From: Sipunculus nudus
Taxonomy: Eukaryota > Annelida > Sipuncula > Golfingiida > Sipunculidae
Assembly: GCA_026874595.1 (NCBI GenBank)
Contig: CM049312.1
Coordinates: forward strand, 31,559,456-31,623,455
Length of the DNA: 64,000 nucleotides
Direction of reading: 5' to 3'
Shown one piece after another: positions 23,291-33,752 of this stretch. The translations under genes and the position numbers were made by a program. The notes below the pieces were generated by a model. The model ran no database searches and was not told where the DNA came from. It was given only the letters and a program-made list of their open reading frames with translations. Every line of letters begins with the position of its first letter. Position 1 is the first letter of the stretch.

Positions 23291-25416
23291 ATTATATTTC
23301 ATAATTAAAATTCGTATTATTTATTAATAGACTTGCAATTTACAATATAGAAATTTGGAACAATTTGATGACTTATGATAATGAATGTTTAATATATCGT
23401 ATGTCGCCAAACGTTTTGTGTTTCACGCTACAATTAAAGAACAGTTTTATGGTACCAGTTCATACCAAGATGCCTATACAAATAAGTTTGCAGAATTTAA
23501 ACAATCACTAGCAAACGTTGCAATATCTCTTAGTCACTACAAACATGAATATCAAAATCTAGTGTATGTAAAGATTTCTTTATAAATCATTACCATTATT
23601 TACAGTTTATAATTTAAATATTTTACATGACACTTTTGTCAAAAGCTTCTGCCTACCAAAAATTATAAGAAGAGTGTATCGTTCAGTATGCGGTACCCGT
23701 AGGTATTATTATTTAGATCAAAGTAGAAGAATAATAACGAAATACTTGAATAATTTGATGACTAATCAAAGTGAATCTGTAATATATCGTCTGTCGCCAA
23801 ACCTTTTTGTGATTCCCAGTGCGATTAAAGGACACTTTAATGGTACCAATGGGCATCGGCATACAAACATGCCGTTACTAATGGTTCTCGAGAAATTTAA
23901 CAAACACTGTCGGAAAGGATATAATATCTCCTAGTCGCTAGAAACATGAATATCAAAATATAGTGCATGTAAAGATTTTTATTATAACTCATTACAATTA
24001 TTGACAGTTTATAAGTTAAATATTTACATGAGTTGTAAGCCAAAAGCTTCTGTCTACCGAAAATTATAAGCCGAGGAGTGTATTTTTTAGCATACGATAG
24101 TCGCAGATTTTCTTGTGTACATCAAAGTAGCAGAATGATGACGAAATATTATCGTATCCTCTTTGTAACAATTTGGCTTCAGATTCCCTTGTTACCGACT
24201 TATGTAATTTCATTCACTGATGTAGACGTGTATTCCAGAAATGCATCGTCAATTTATTTATAAGTAAATCTGAAGATTGTCCAGATTGCCGAATAGATTC
24301 AACGAAAGTCTGAAAAATATTGCTGCATTACCACAGAGCTACGTTTCTGGTATCAGACTTGTCTTATCATCATTTGGAGTGCAGATGGATACGTCCCTTG
24401 AGGACCGGAGATGGCAGGCTGTGTGATAAGCACGGTTGGTCTCTCAGGGATGGACCAGTAGCCTATCACTACGCATAAACCCCTGATGGAAAGGCCACAC
24501 CTGTCCCAGCCTCATTTGGGACATGAGTGCTTACGTTACTTGGTGGCAGGTGGTGATATGTTAGTTCTTTATTAAAATAATTGTGTATTATTAATAATAG
24601 ACTTGCAATTTACAATATAGAAATTTTGAACAATATGGTGATTAATCATAATGAATGTTAAATAAAAAGTGTGTTCCAAACACTTTGTATTTCCCGTTGC
24701 GATTAAATGACAGTTTTATGGAACCCATAGAGATGGGTATACCAAGATGCTTATATACAACTTTTTTATAGAAATTTAAATGTTGGAACGGATGAACTAT
24801 CTCCTAGTCAATACAAACAGGAATATCAAAGTGCAGTCCATATAAAAATTTAATTGTTATAATTGTTATAACAATTATTGATATTGGTTTATAATTTAAA
24901 TATTTTACATGACATTTTAATCAAATGGTTCTGCCTATCCAAAATGATAAGCAGAGGAGTTCAGTATGAGGTACTGGAATATATTATTGTGTGGTTTAGA
25001 GTACAAGGATGATGAAGAAATAGTTATCTTCGCAACGCCACTGTATCCTCTTTGTAAGATTTTTGCTTCAGATTTGCTTTCTACAGATCTATATAATTCC
25101 ATTTACTGATGTACACGGGTATTCCAGAGACCCATCCTTATTTATTTATAAGTAAGTCTGAAAAATAATCAAGATTAATGAATACTTTCCACAATTCCTC
25201 AAAATTAGTGCAGTATTACCAGAGAGCTATGTTTTTGTGCTATTAGACTTGCCCCGCCTCATTTGGGGTCTGGATGGATACGTCACTTGGAAACCGGAGA
25301 TGGCAGAGTGTGTGATCAGCACACTTGGTCTCTCTAGGTTGAACCAGTAGCGTACCACTGTGTGTAAACCACACTTGTTCAAGCCCGACCTGGGTGCTTG
25401 CGTCACTTGGTGACAG

Positions 25417-25516
25417 ACTGTTTTTTCCACAACAATGTGGGTACGATGCAAAATACTGCAGAAGTGTATGCTACATGCTTCTCAGTTATTGATTGTTTTT
25501 TGTAGTTTGAGGACTA
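25417..25516 (+). pseudogene. Fragment of Helentron endonuclease 3' end, copy 2
   Basis: CCACAACAATGTGGGTACG, then ACTGCAGAAGTGTATG, then TTTTGTAGTTTGAGGACTAA match the last ~100 bases of the endonuclease (23190-23290) almost base for base. It is embedded in the tandem 3' region and its frame is broken. It shows that the repeated unit once included the coding end. Confidence 0.75.
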
Positions 25517-26524
25517 AATGAACTATGGTACATATTAATATATTGTTATATATTTATAATATTATACATATATATATTCATAATTAAACTTATTGTGTAT
25601 ATATTTAAAAAAAATAGACTGGGAATGTACAGTATAAAAAATCTTAACAATATGATGAATAATGATAATAAATGTTTAATATATCGTAATTTTCCAAACA
25701 TCTTTCGTATTTCCATGTGCGATGAAAGGACAGTTTTATGGTACCTATAGACATCGGCATACCAAGATGCCTATACAAATGGTTTTGGAGATATGTAACA
25801 AACACTGTCGGAATTGATCCACTATGTCCTAGTCACTAGAAGCAGGAATATTAAACTGCAGCGCATGTATAGATTTCATTATTATAATTGTTATTACAAT
25901 TATTGATATTAGTTTATAATTTAAATATTGTACATCACATTTTAGTTACTGCTTCTGTGTACCAAAATTGTAAGTAGTGTAGACAAGTGTATTGAGGTAC
26001 TGTAAGGCACTATTGTGTAGAACACAGTGGAAGAATGATGAAGAGATAGTTCTTAATCTGCGCAAGGCCATTGCTTCACATTAATTGTTACAGATGTATG
26101 TACTTTCATTTACTGATGTACACGTGTAGTCCAAACATCCATTGTCAATTAATTTCCAATTAAGTCGGAACAATTCCACGACAATCTTTATAAGGCGTGC
26201 AGCATTACCAGAGGGCTATGTTTCCTGGTATCCAACTTGTTACATCATCATTTGGGGCCTGGATGGATACGTCACTTGGGGACCAGAGATGACAGGCTGT
26301 GTGATAAGCACGGTCGGTCTCTCCGCGAAAAACAAAAGACGTACCAGTATATCTAACAGAGTGCTGGCTGGACCATGATCACACTTAATGTAAATGCAAT
26401 GTGGAAATTTGAATACGAAGGGTCTAGAGATATATTTCTGTAGGTATCCCGACATGAGAACTGTAGTCTAGGGCAGAGAAGTTTGCATGAAAACACGAGG
26501 CGATTGAGTTCGCCAAAAACAAAT

Positions 26525-26665
26525 TAATCAAATTGCCCACTAAAACCACGGGTTCCCTTATAGATTGTAGATACGACCAAAAGGTCACACACTTATACTA
26601 TGCACATGTCATTGATCAATACTTTACCGACCACAATATGTTGAAGTGTCACAAGAACTCAATCA
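26525..26665 (+). pseudogene. Fragment of Helentron endonuclease 3' end, copy 3
   Basis: The frame around MPTKTTGSLIDCRY and VIDQYFTDHNM matches the endonuclease tail QPTTDRGTLIDHIY and VYDTYFSDHDL, keeping the Asp-His of the last motif. It is more diverged than copy 2 and marks the rightmost recognisable Helentron sequence. Confidence 0.6.
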
Positions 26666-26999
26666 TGTTGCTATGTATGTGTGTATGTACCTATTACTAC
26701 TTATGTACCACATATTATTCCATACAATAAAATATATTAGTTTGAATTCATTTTTGTTATTATCTTATACAAATGGATGGACAGGCTGGAATGCCTTTTT
26801 TATTATTAAGCACTATAAAAAAAACGGGTGAAATCAATATTTAGGAGATGTGGTCCAGAAATAATAGGTTGCCGATAGACGGATGGAAATACCAAGGTCA
26901 GGGCCGGGCCATTTCTCGTTTAATTATCGTAGTTTGATGAAACGCCTGACAAGGATTACAACCATGTGTATGACAGCTTGTCAAATGCTACCAAATACT

Positions 27000-28330
27000 G
27001 AAAACTATAGCTCACTAGCATAAAACGTGGCCCAAGTTATCAATATTACCGTGAAATCTCATGTCTGCACAAATATTGTGAGATTTTGTGTATTAAACCT
27101 TTATTATCTCAACTTGTTCAAATGCTACAAAATGCCGAAAACTAGATCTCTCAAGCTCCAAATGTGTCAGAGTTCTAAGGATTTCCGGGGAATCCTCTTT
27201 TGTTCTTGTTTGTCATTTCTTCAACTGCCAATTTTAATCATGTGACGTTTGTCAAATCATATTAAATGTAAAAATGTAAGCCTGTCTAGTTTACAAATCG
27301 CGGAGTTAAAAGTTTGTATGTGAAATTCATTTTTTTCCTCGTTTGACCAGATATGGTGCAGTATGTGTGGTGAATATCAGTTCTGTCATGTAAAGCAGGG
27401 CAAGACTTACGAAATGCCGAAAAGCAGGCCTGTCTCGCTTTAAAAGTCGCCGAGTTATAAGCAGTTCTGTAAAATCTCGTGTTTTCTGGTTTAACGAGAT
27501 ATAGTACGAGATTCGGCGAGACTTGCAGTTTTATCCTGTGAAGATGGCCAAATGTTGCGAAATGCATGAAAGCTACACCTGCCTTACTGTAAAAGTCGCC
27601 GAGTTAAAGGTATTTGCGTGAAATCTCGGTTTTTTTTCTCCTTTGACGAGACATAATGTGAGATTTGGCAGGATTTGCAATTCTGTCATCTCAAGATGGC
27701 CATTTTTTACAAAATGCCGTGTAGCTGTAAAAGTCACCGAATTATAACCGTTTGCGTGAAATCTCGTTTTTTTCTCGTTTGACGAGATCCAATGCGAGAT
27801 TTGGCGTGACTTGCACTGTTTTCTTGTCAAGCTGGTAATATGTTACGAAATGCCGAAAATAGACCTGTCTCACATTAAAAGTCGCAGAGTTATAAGCGTT
27901 TATGTGAAATCTCCTTTTTTCTCGTTTGACGAGATATAGTGCGAGATTTGGCAAGACTTGCAGTTTTACTATGTCAAGCTCGTCATATGTTATGTAATGC
28001 CGAAAACTAGACCTGTCTCGCTGTAAAAGTCGCCAAGTTATAAGCATTTCCGCGAAATCTCGTTTTTTCTCGTTTGCGAGATATGGTGCGAGATTTGGCC
28101 AGTCTTGCAGTTTTATCATGTCGAGCTAGCAAAATGTTACGAAATGCCGAAAACTAGATTTGTCTAGCTTAAAAAGTCGCTGAGTTATACGCATTTACAC
28201 GAAACCTCATCTTCATCTCGTTTGACGAGATATAGTGCCAGATTTCGCAAGACTTTCAGTTTTATCATGTCCAGCTAGCCATAAGCTACATAATGACAAA
28301 AACCAGACCTCTGTAGCTTAAAAATTGACA
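27000..28330 (+). repeat. ~148-bp satellite array B (HINE/pearl-like core)
   Basis: About nine monomers of the same satellite as array A, in the same orientation, with the nested hairpin around CTCGTTTGACGAGAT. The first units (27000-27300) are the most diverged and the later ones are close to the array A consensus. The left end of this copy is unclear. Confidence 0.85.
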
Positions 28331-28740
28331 AAGATAGAAAATGTAGCGTGAATATTTTCAAATTATCAAGTTTTAACCCAAAAATGCGTAACCATTGTAA
28401 CGGCAGAATTGAGTCATGTACACATCATAAGAAAGGCCATGGAATGACGAATAAAAAAAGCTACGGTTTAAGTGGTTACGACTGTTTGTTACAAAGTTAT
28501 CGAGCAAAAACGGTATTGCATACTTTTCGTGACCTTGACCTTGACCTTAGGCCGATGTTGACCAAAAACAATAGGGTTCCAGGGTGTTCGGTTGTCAATC
28601 AACCCTGTAAGGGTCATGTCGATTGCTGCAAAATTGTGGCCAGGAGAGCGCAGACAAACACACAAAAAAACAAACAGACAAATGGACATACGGAACTGAC
28701 CAACATGCTTGCCGAAATCGAAGATTTCCGGCAAGCAAAA
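28331..28740 (+). mobile_element. 3' tail of HINE/pearl-like element B
   Basis: About 400 bp in the order GTAACCATTGTAACGGCAGA, AGAAAGGCCATG, TTGACCTTGACC, AACAATAGGGTTCCAGGGTG, ACACACAAAAAAACAAACAG, then a hairpin at 28707-28736 (GCTTGCCGAAATC, GAA loop, GATTTCCGGCAAGC). It is nearly identical to the tail of copy C over about 200 bp. A 3'-terminal hairpin is a Helitron-superfamily hallmark. Confidence 0.75.
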
Positions 28741-28764
28741 AACAAAAAAACTAGACCTTCGTAC

Positions 28765-29610
28765 CTGTAAAAATCGCCGAGTGTTTTCTCGTTTGACGAG
28801 ATACGGTGCGACATTGTGCCTGACTTGGAGTTCTGTCATGTCAAGCGGGTCATGTGGAACTAAATGCCGAAAACTAGACCTGTCTAGCTGCAGTTCCGTG
28901 AAATCTCGTGTTTTCTCGTTTGACGGGATACGGTGTGAGATTTTGCCTGACATGCATGTCTGTCGTGTCAAGCTGGTCTAGTGGAACAAAATGCCGAAAA
29001 CCAGACGTGTCTATCTGTAAAACTCGCCGATTTATAACCAATGCCGTGAAATCTCATGTTTTCTCGTTTGACGAGATAGGGTGCGAGATTTGGTCTGACT
29101 TGCACATCTATCGTGTCAAGCTGGTCATGTGGAAGGAAATGCCGGAAACCAGACGTGTCTAGCTGTAAAACTGGCCGAGTTATAAGCATTTCCGTGAAAT
29201 TTCGTGTTTTCTCGTTTGACGAGATACGGTGCGAGATTTTGCCAGACTTCATATCTGTCGTGTCAAGCTGGTCTAGTGGAACTAAATGCCGAAAACCAGA
29301 CGTGTCTAGCTGTAAAACTGGCCTAGTTATAAGCATTTCCGTGAAATCCGGTGTTTTCTCGTTTGACGAGATACGGTGCGAGATTTGGCCTGTCTTGCAG
29401 CTCTGTCGTGTCAAGCTTGTTTGGTGGAACGAAATGCCGAAAACCAGACCTGTCTAGCTGTAAAAGTCGCCGAGTTATAAGCATTTCCGCGAAGTCTCGT
29501 TTTTTCTCGTTTGACGAGATATGGCGCGAGATTTGGCGTGACTTTCAGTTCAGTCGTGTCAAGCTAGTCATGTGGAACAAAATGCCGAAAACTAGATCTG
29601 CCTAGCTTAA
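28765..29610 (+). repeat. ~148-bp satellite array C (HINE/pearl-like core)
   Basis: About six monomers, starting mid-unit directly after tail B. Units here are more alike than in array A. The direct B-tail to C-satellite junction (28740-28770) means B and C form a tandem pair. Confidence 0.85.
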
Positions 29611-30060
29611 AAACTGACAAAGATACAAAAAAATGGTCGTGTTATTTCCAATTTCCATGATATTTGCCCAAAAAATGTAACCATGGTAACGGCAAATTTA
29701 AGTAAGCTACATATCAAAAGAAAGGCCAGGTGATGACGAAAAAAATGAGCTATTGCAGAAGTGGATAAGCCTATTTATGGCCAAGTTATAGTGCAAAAAC
29801 CGTTAACCATACCAGTCGTGACCTTGACCCTTGACCTTGGAGCAATGTTGACCAAAAACAATAGGGTTCCAGGGTGTTCGGTTGTCAATCAACCCTGTAA
29901 GGGTCATGTCGATTGCTGCAAAATTGTGGCCAGGAGAGCGCAGACAAACACACAAAAAAACAAACAAAAAAACAAAAAAACAAAAAAACAAACAAACAGA
30001 CAAATGGACATACGGAACTGACCAACATGCTTGCGGAAATCGAAGATTTCCGGCAAGCAA
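29611..30060 (+). mobile_element. 3' tail of HINE/pearl-like element C
   Basis: Same order as tail B, with a longer CAAACAAAAAAA simple repeat (29950-30000) and a terminal hairpin at 30029-30058 (right arm GATTTCCGGCAAGC). Immediately after the final CAAGCAA the sequence becomes gypsy protease coding, so the junction at about 30060 looks like the right edge of an insertion into a retrotransposon. Confidence 0.75.
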
Positions 30061-30505
30061 TAATGCACATTTGGTCTTGACATTTAAATCAGATACTGAT
30101 TTGGGGAAGGACGTTGCATGTTTTTCCCAGCAGGAGTGGAGACAGCATCGGCAAGTTATTGGGAGCCCATACTGCAGAGTACAGGTATGGTCGTCGAAAG
30201 TCGTGCATGATGCTCTGATAGACACTGGGGCGGACTTTAGTTTAGTGGCGGAAGAACACTTGTCGAATATAGATAGACAGAAAGTACACCCATCTGAAGT
30301 CCCAATCTCATGTAAAGGCGTCAGTGGCGAATTTGTGGCTGTTATAGGAGAGCTTATACAGGATGTTTATTTGGCGAAGTCACGAGTGAAACAGCATCGT
30401 TTTCTTGTTGTTCGTGGACTTGTGGTACCAATGATATTAGGGATTGACTTTATCAAATTATTAGGACCAGTAACTTTGAACTGCAAGAAAGGTTTTTGCA
30501 TGTAG
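30061..30505 (+). pseudogene. Ty3/gypsy aspartic protease
   Basis: This retropepsin would cleave the Gag-Pol precursor inside the particle. The active-site triad is seen as ALIDTGADFSLV (about 30213-30248), and the flap and C-terminal ILGIDFIKLLG motif are intact. The domain frame begins within a few bases of the HINE end, so no start codon of its own is expected. The frame stops at TAG 30503-30505 (CAG to TAG would explain it), and coding continues in another frame afterwards. Confidence 0.85.
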
Positions 30506-31805
30506 CAGCAACAGATACCAAGGTTCCGTTGTTCAGTTCGTACAAACAGCGCGCAAAAGGACTGAAAACAGTGAGAAGAATCAGGTAAAGATTCCAGGTT
30601 ATACAGAACAATTTGTGTTATGCAGAGTTGAAGGAAACAAACCTAAAAGGGATTATTTAGTGGAGCCTCTCCGGGAGCTCGAGGCGACGGTTCGCCCGGC
30701 CAGTTCAGTTATCCGTTCTGGGGCAACAAATGAGGTTTGGTTACGTGTGGCTAATACCAACAGTACACTCGAAACCCTGAATACCGGAGAATATATTGCT
30801 ACTTTGTATCCTGATATATTTATTCATGCCCAACCACGTGATCAGTACTTGGAATCAATGGTGACAGGAGTGGAGTTAACTCCAAATCTCGGCGACAATT
30901 TAAATGAACAATAAAGAAATGAAATTTCTGAACTGATCAATGAGCATGCCGACTTGTTCTGGAAACCGGGGTCGAAACTTCCTGTTGTCGATGTAGGGGT
31001 AGAGCATGCGATACCCTTAAAACCTGGGGTAGCACCATACGCGTCTAGACCCAGGAGACTGTCACAGCTACAGGAACAGGAGGTAAGACGAGAGTTAGAG
31101 GATCTCATGAAGCAAGGTCTCGTGGAGGAATCAGTGAGCCCATGGGCTGCTCCAATCGTGTGCGCGCGCCGCAAGGATGGCCGATTAAGACTGGCAATAG
31201 ATTATCGTGGTCTTAATTCGAGATCCATTCCTCATTCAATGCACCCAATACCGATGATTGAGGACTTACTAGATCGTCTGGGTGAAGCCAGATATTTTTC
31301 AACCATAGATCTGAAATCTGGCTATCATCAAATGCCAATAAAAAAGCCCGCCCCTTGACGAGTTTTGTAGTGCCATGGGGACAGTTTCAGTGGAAGCAGG
31401 GGTGTTCGTTCGGCCTCGCAGGAGCTCCTTCGAGCTTCCAAAGATTTATGTCCGTGGTTCTGGGCGAATGCCAGTACAGAGACGCTTTGTGTTACCTGGA
31501 TGACATTCTGGTGTGGGGCTGCGATTGGAATGAACACTTCGAAAGACTTCGGAGGGTGTTACAAAAGCCATAAGGTCGCAGGTATATTGCTGGCCCCTCA
31601 GAAGTGTACATTTGCCACTGACAAGGCCGAGTATCTCGGACAAGTGATTTACAATGGATGTGTGTCAATTCATGAAGCACGGGTCAAACAGCTAAGGGAA
31701 CTTCCTCGGCCTAAAGATGTCCATGAACTCCGCAAGGCATTAGGAGCATTTGCATACGTTCAGCGATGGTTGCCAGGTATGGCGGATGTTGCAAAGCCGC
31801 TGTGA
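30506..31805 (+). pseudogene. Ty3/gypsy reverse transcriptase, broken
   Basis: The RT copies retrotransposon RNA to DNA. In order: a linker rich in VRPASSVIRSGATNEVWLRV-type sequence, the LRLAIDYRGLN and FSTIDLKSGYHQ palm motifs, the FGLAGAPSSFQRFM motif, the catalytic YLDDILV box (about 31490-31512) and the thumb-connection region (FATDKAEYLGQVI). Lesions: TAA at 30912-30914 in frame, frameshifts near 31350 and near 31570, and TGA at 31803-31805. All catalytic residues are visible, so the break pattern is many small hits rather than large loss. Confidence 0.85.
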
Positions 31806-32645
31806 AACGCATTGGAAAAGAACGGGAAGCAGAAACTTGTCTGGACGCGGGAAATGGAAACCGCGTTCAGGACATTGAAAAATCAAGTCGCAAATGCAAT
31901 TGCTTTAAAACTGCCAGACTTTAACCTAAAGTTTGTTCTCGTTACGGATGCCAGCGACGATGGTGTTGGGGCAATGTTGGCCAATAGTATCGTTTCGGAT
32001 GACGGGTCCCCGACTTTAGCGCCAGTTGCGTTCTTTCATCACACGCTACAACCTGAACAGCGGCGGTATACAACAACCGAGAAGGAACTGCTCGCCGTAA
32101 TTTTGGCTGTAAAAAAGTTCAGGATATATTTGAGTAAACCTTTTGACTTGATAACAGATCACCGTGCACTCACCTGGCTTACTAGCCTAGATATAAATGA
32201 TCAAAAAGGTCGTCGAGCACGTTGGATAGAATATCTTCAGGATTTTACCTTCCGCGTGATCCATAAGGCAGGGAAAAGCCCTGATATGGCCATGGCCGAC
32301 TATCTTTCACGCCTTGGTGCCGATGGGAATCTTATTGCTTCCATCGTAACCGCCATACCAAACTTAGCCGATGTCAGCTGCGACTCTGTGTTTACTCTGG
32401 AGGACATGCGCGAATCACAAGTACAAGATCCAGAAATCGGCCCTGTGATCAGGGCGATTCAACATGATCAACCCCTTGAAGACGCGGCCTCTGATTCCGC
32501 AGCAGCTTTGTATCAGTATCGCAGACGTCTTTCGCTGGAACCAGATGGAGTACTCAGGTATGAGAACTTCAGGGGACGTAAAAATAAAGCCAGTCCCCTG
32601 GGAGTACATCGAGAAGCGTTAGTGATTATGCCTAGGCCAAAACGT
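31806..32645 (+). pseudogene. Ty3/gypsy RNase H
   Basis: RNase H removes the RNA strand during reverse transcription. Visible: LVTDASDDGVGAML (first catalytic Asp), TTEKELLAVILAVKKFR (catalytic Glu) and LITDHRALTWL (Asp). The frame is the same as the preceding RT thumb. It continues into the spacer and ends at TAG 32646-32648, just before the integrase zinc finger. Confidence 0.85.
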
Positions 32646-33752
32646 TAGCAATTTCTTGAACTTGTTCATGCGACTCCCCTTAGTGGGCACATGGGGAGGG
32701 ATCGAACCTGAGCACGCGTGCGGCATGTAGCATGGTGGCCAGGAGTAAAAGCTGACGTAACTGCCATGGTGGCAAATTGTGAACAGTGTGGCAAGCATAA
32801 ACGGAGCAAACGGCCGGGTAAGGCACCTTTGATGGAAACGGATATTCCAGAAAAACCTCTGGATAAAGTCCAGATTGACTTTACGGGCCCCTTCCAACGC
32901 TCCGAACCTCATGGGTACCGCTACGTTTTAGCTATGCAGGACGTTCTGAGCCGTTTTGTGGTGTTGGTTCCTACTAGAGATTGTACGGCAGGGACAGCGG
33001 CAGAGGTTTTTCGGGAGAGATGGGTGTGTCATTTTGGCTTTCCTCTAACGGTGGCTTCAGACAGGGGTAGCCACTTTGTAGCGCAAATATTCCGTGACAC
33101 CTGTAAAGTATTAGGGATAGCCCAAGCGTTAGGGGCTCCCAGACATGCGCGATCGCAGGGACAGGTGGAGCGGCAAAATCAGTTAGTCGATCAGATACGG
33201 TGTGTTTGTGATGGAAACCTGGTGTCTTGGCCCAGTGCAGTTTCGGCAGTGCAATATGCGCATAATTCGTCTGCTAACGCCACAACAAAATACAGCCCCG
33301 CCGAGCTTCTTTTCGGTATACCACCAAGGTCTCCCGAGGATTTTCTAAAATTGGCATGGAAACGAGAATCGGATGTCGATTGGAGCTTTAACCCTACGCA
33401 TGAAGGCGATGTTGTGGACTGGGTTCAGAGTCGACAAAAGTTCAATAAGGTAGTTAAAGAAGTTAGGGCCCGGATCAGAACTGCCCAGAGACAACGGGCG
33501 AAACGCATGGTTCCTCGTGGTGAACCGTATGAGGTCGGCCAGCATGTACGCCTTCGGCTGAATGGGGCGGAGAGAGGCAAGCTTGGTGGGAGTAAGCTAG
33601 CTCCTTATAAGACTGGCCGGTATGTTGTCTTGGAACGTTTGTTAAATGGAGTTGATTACTGAGTTCGGCCAGTAGACAGGCCCGAGGCCCGCCCAAAGTT
33701 GCGTCATTATGACGAACTAGAAGGCTTCGAAGCACCAGATTTAAAGTATTAG
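32646..33752 (+). pseudogene. Ty3/gypsy integrase
   Basis: The integrase inserts the cDNA. The HHCC zinc finger is split by two stops (32646-32648 and about 32709-32711), followed by CEQC. The core carries the DD35E triad: Asp in QIDFTGPF, Asp in VASDRGSHF, Glu in GQVERQNQ. A C-terminal GPY/F-like segment (KLAPYKTGRYVVL) and a short tail follow, with TGA at 33659-33661 in frame and the natural end at TAG 33750-33752. The domain order PR-RT-RH-IN identifies Ty3/gypsy rather than copia. No chromodomain is seen, and no 3' LTR was found in the next kilobase. Confidence 0.85.

Larger units (their letters stand above)
15430..26730 (+). mobile_element. Helentron (Helitron2-type) rolling-circle transposon
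   Basis: The coding region (16077-23290) has the domain order HUH/Y2 Rep, Pif1-type helicase, AP-like (EEP) endonuclease. The C-terminal endonuclease separates Helentrons from classical Helitrons. Downstream the element's own 3' region is repeated in tandem to about 26.7 kb, with two extra broken copies of the endonuclease end. The exact 5' and 3' termini were not identified. I chose the left limit from the hairpin repeats at 15437 and the right limit from the last endonuclease fragment. HINE arrays flank the element on both sides (4.7-6.6 and 27-30 kb) and could be non-autonomous relatives. Confidence 0.75.
23321..26730 (+). repeat. Tandem copies of the Helentron 3' region
   Basis: Units begin with TAGACTTGCAATTTACAATA-like sequence at about 23321, 24592 and 25611 (spacing about 1.27 and 1.02 kb). 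They share AACAATxTGATGA, ATATCGTxxxTxxCCAAAC, CAGTTTTATGGTACC and GATGCCTATACAAAT. Each ends with a block containing CAGAG..CTATGTTT, TGGATACGTCACTTGG and GTGTGATAAGCACGGT (24338, 25222, 26212). The first unit also has an internal duplication (23385-23640 against 23770-24010). The arrangement suggests repeated end-duplication during rolling-circle transposition. Confidence 0.75.

Noticed and set aside
28489-30225. Minus-strand open frames with cysteine-rich VCLFVCLFF-like stretches
   Set aside because: They are antisense of the ACAAACAAAAAAAC simple repeat in the HINE tails.
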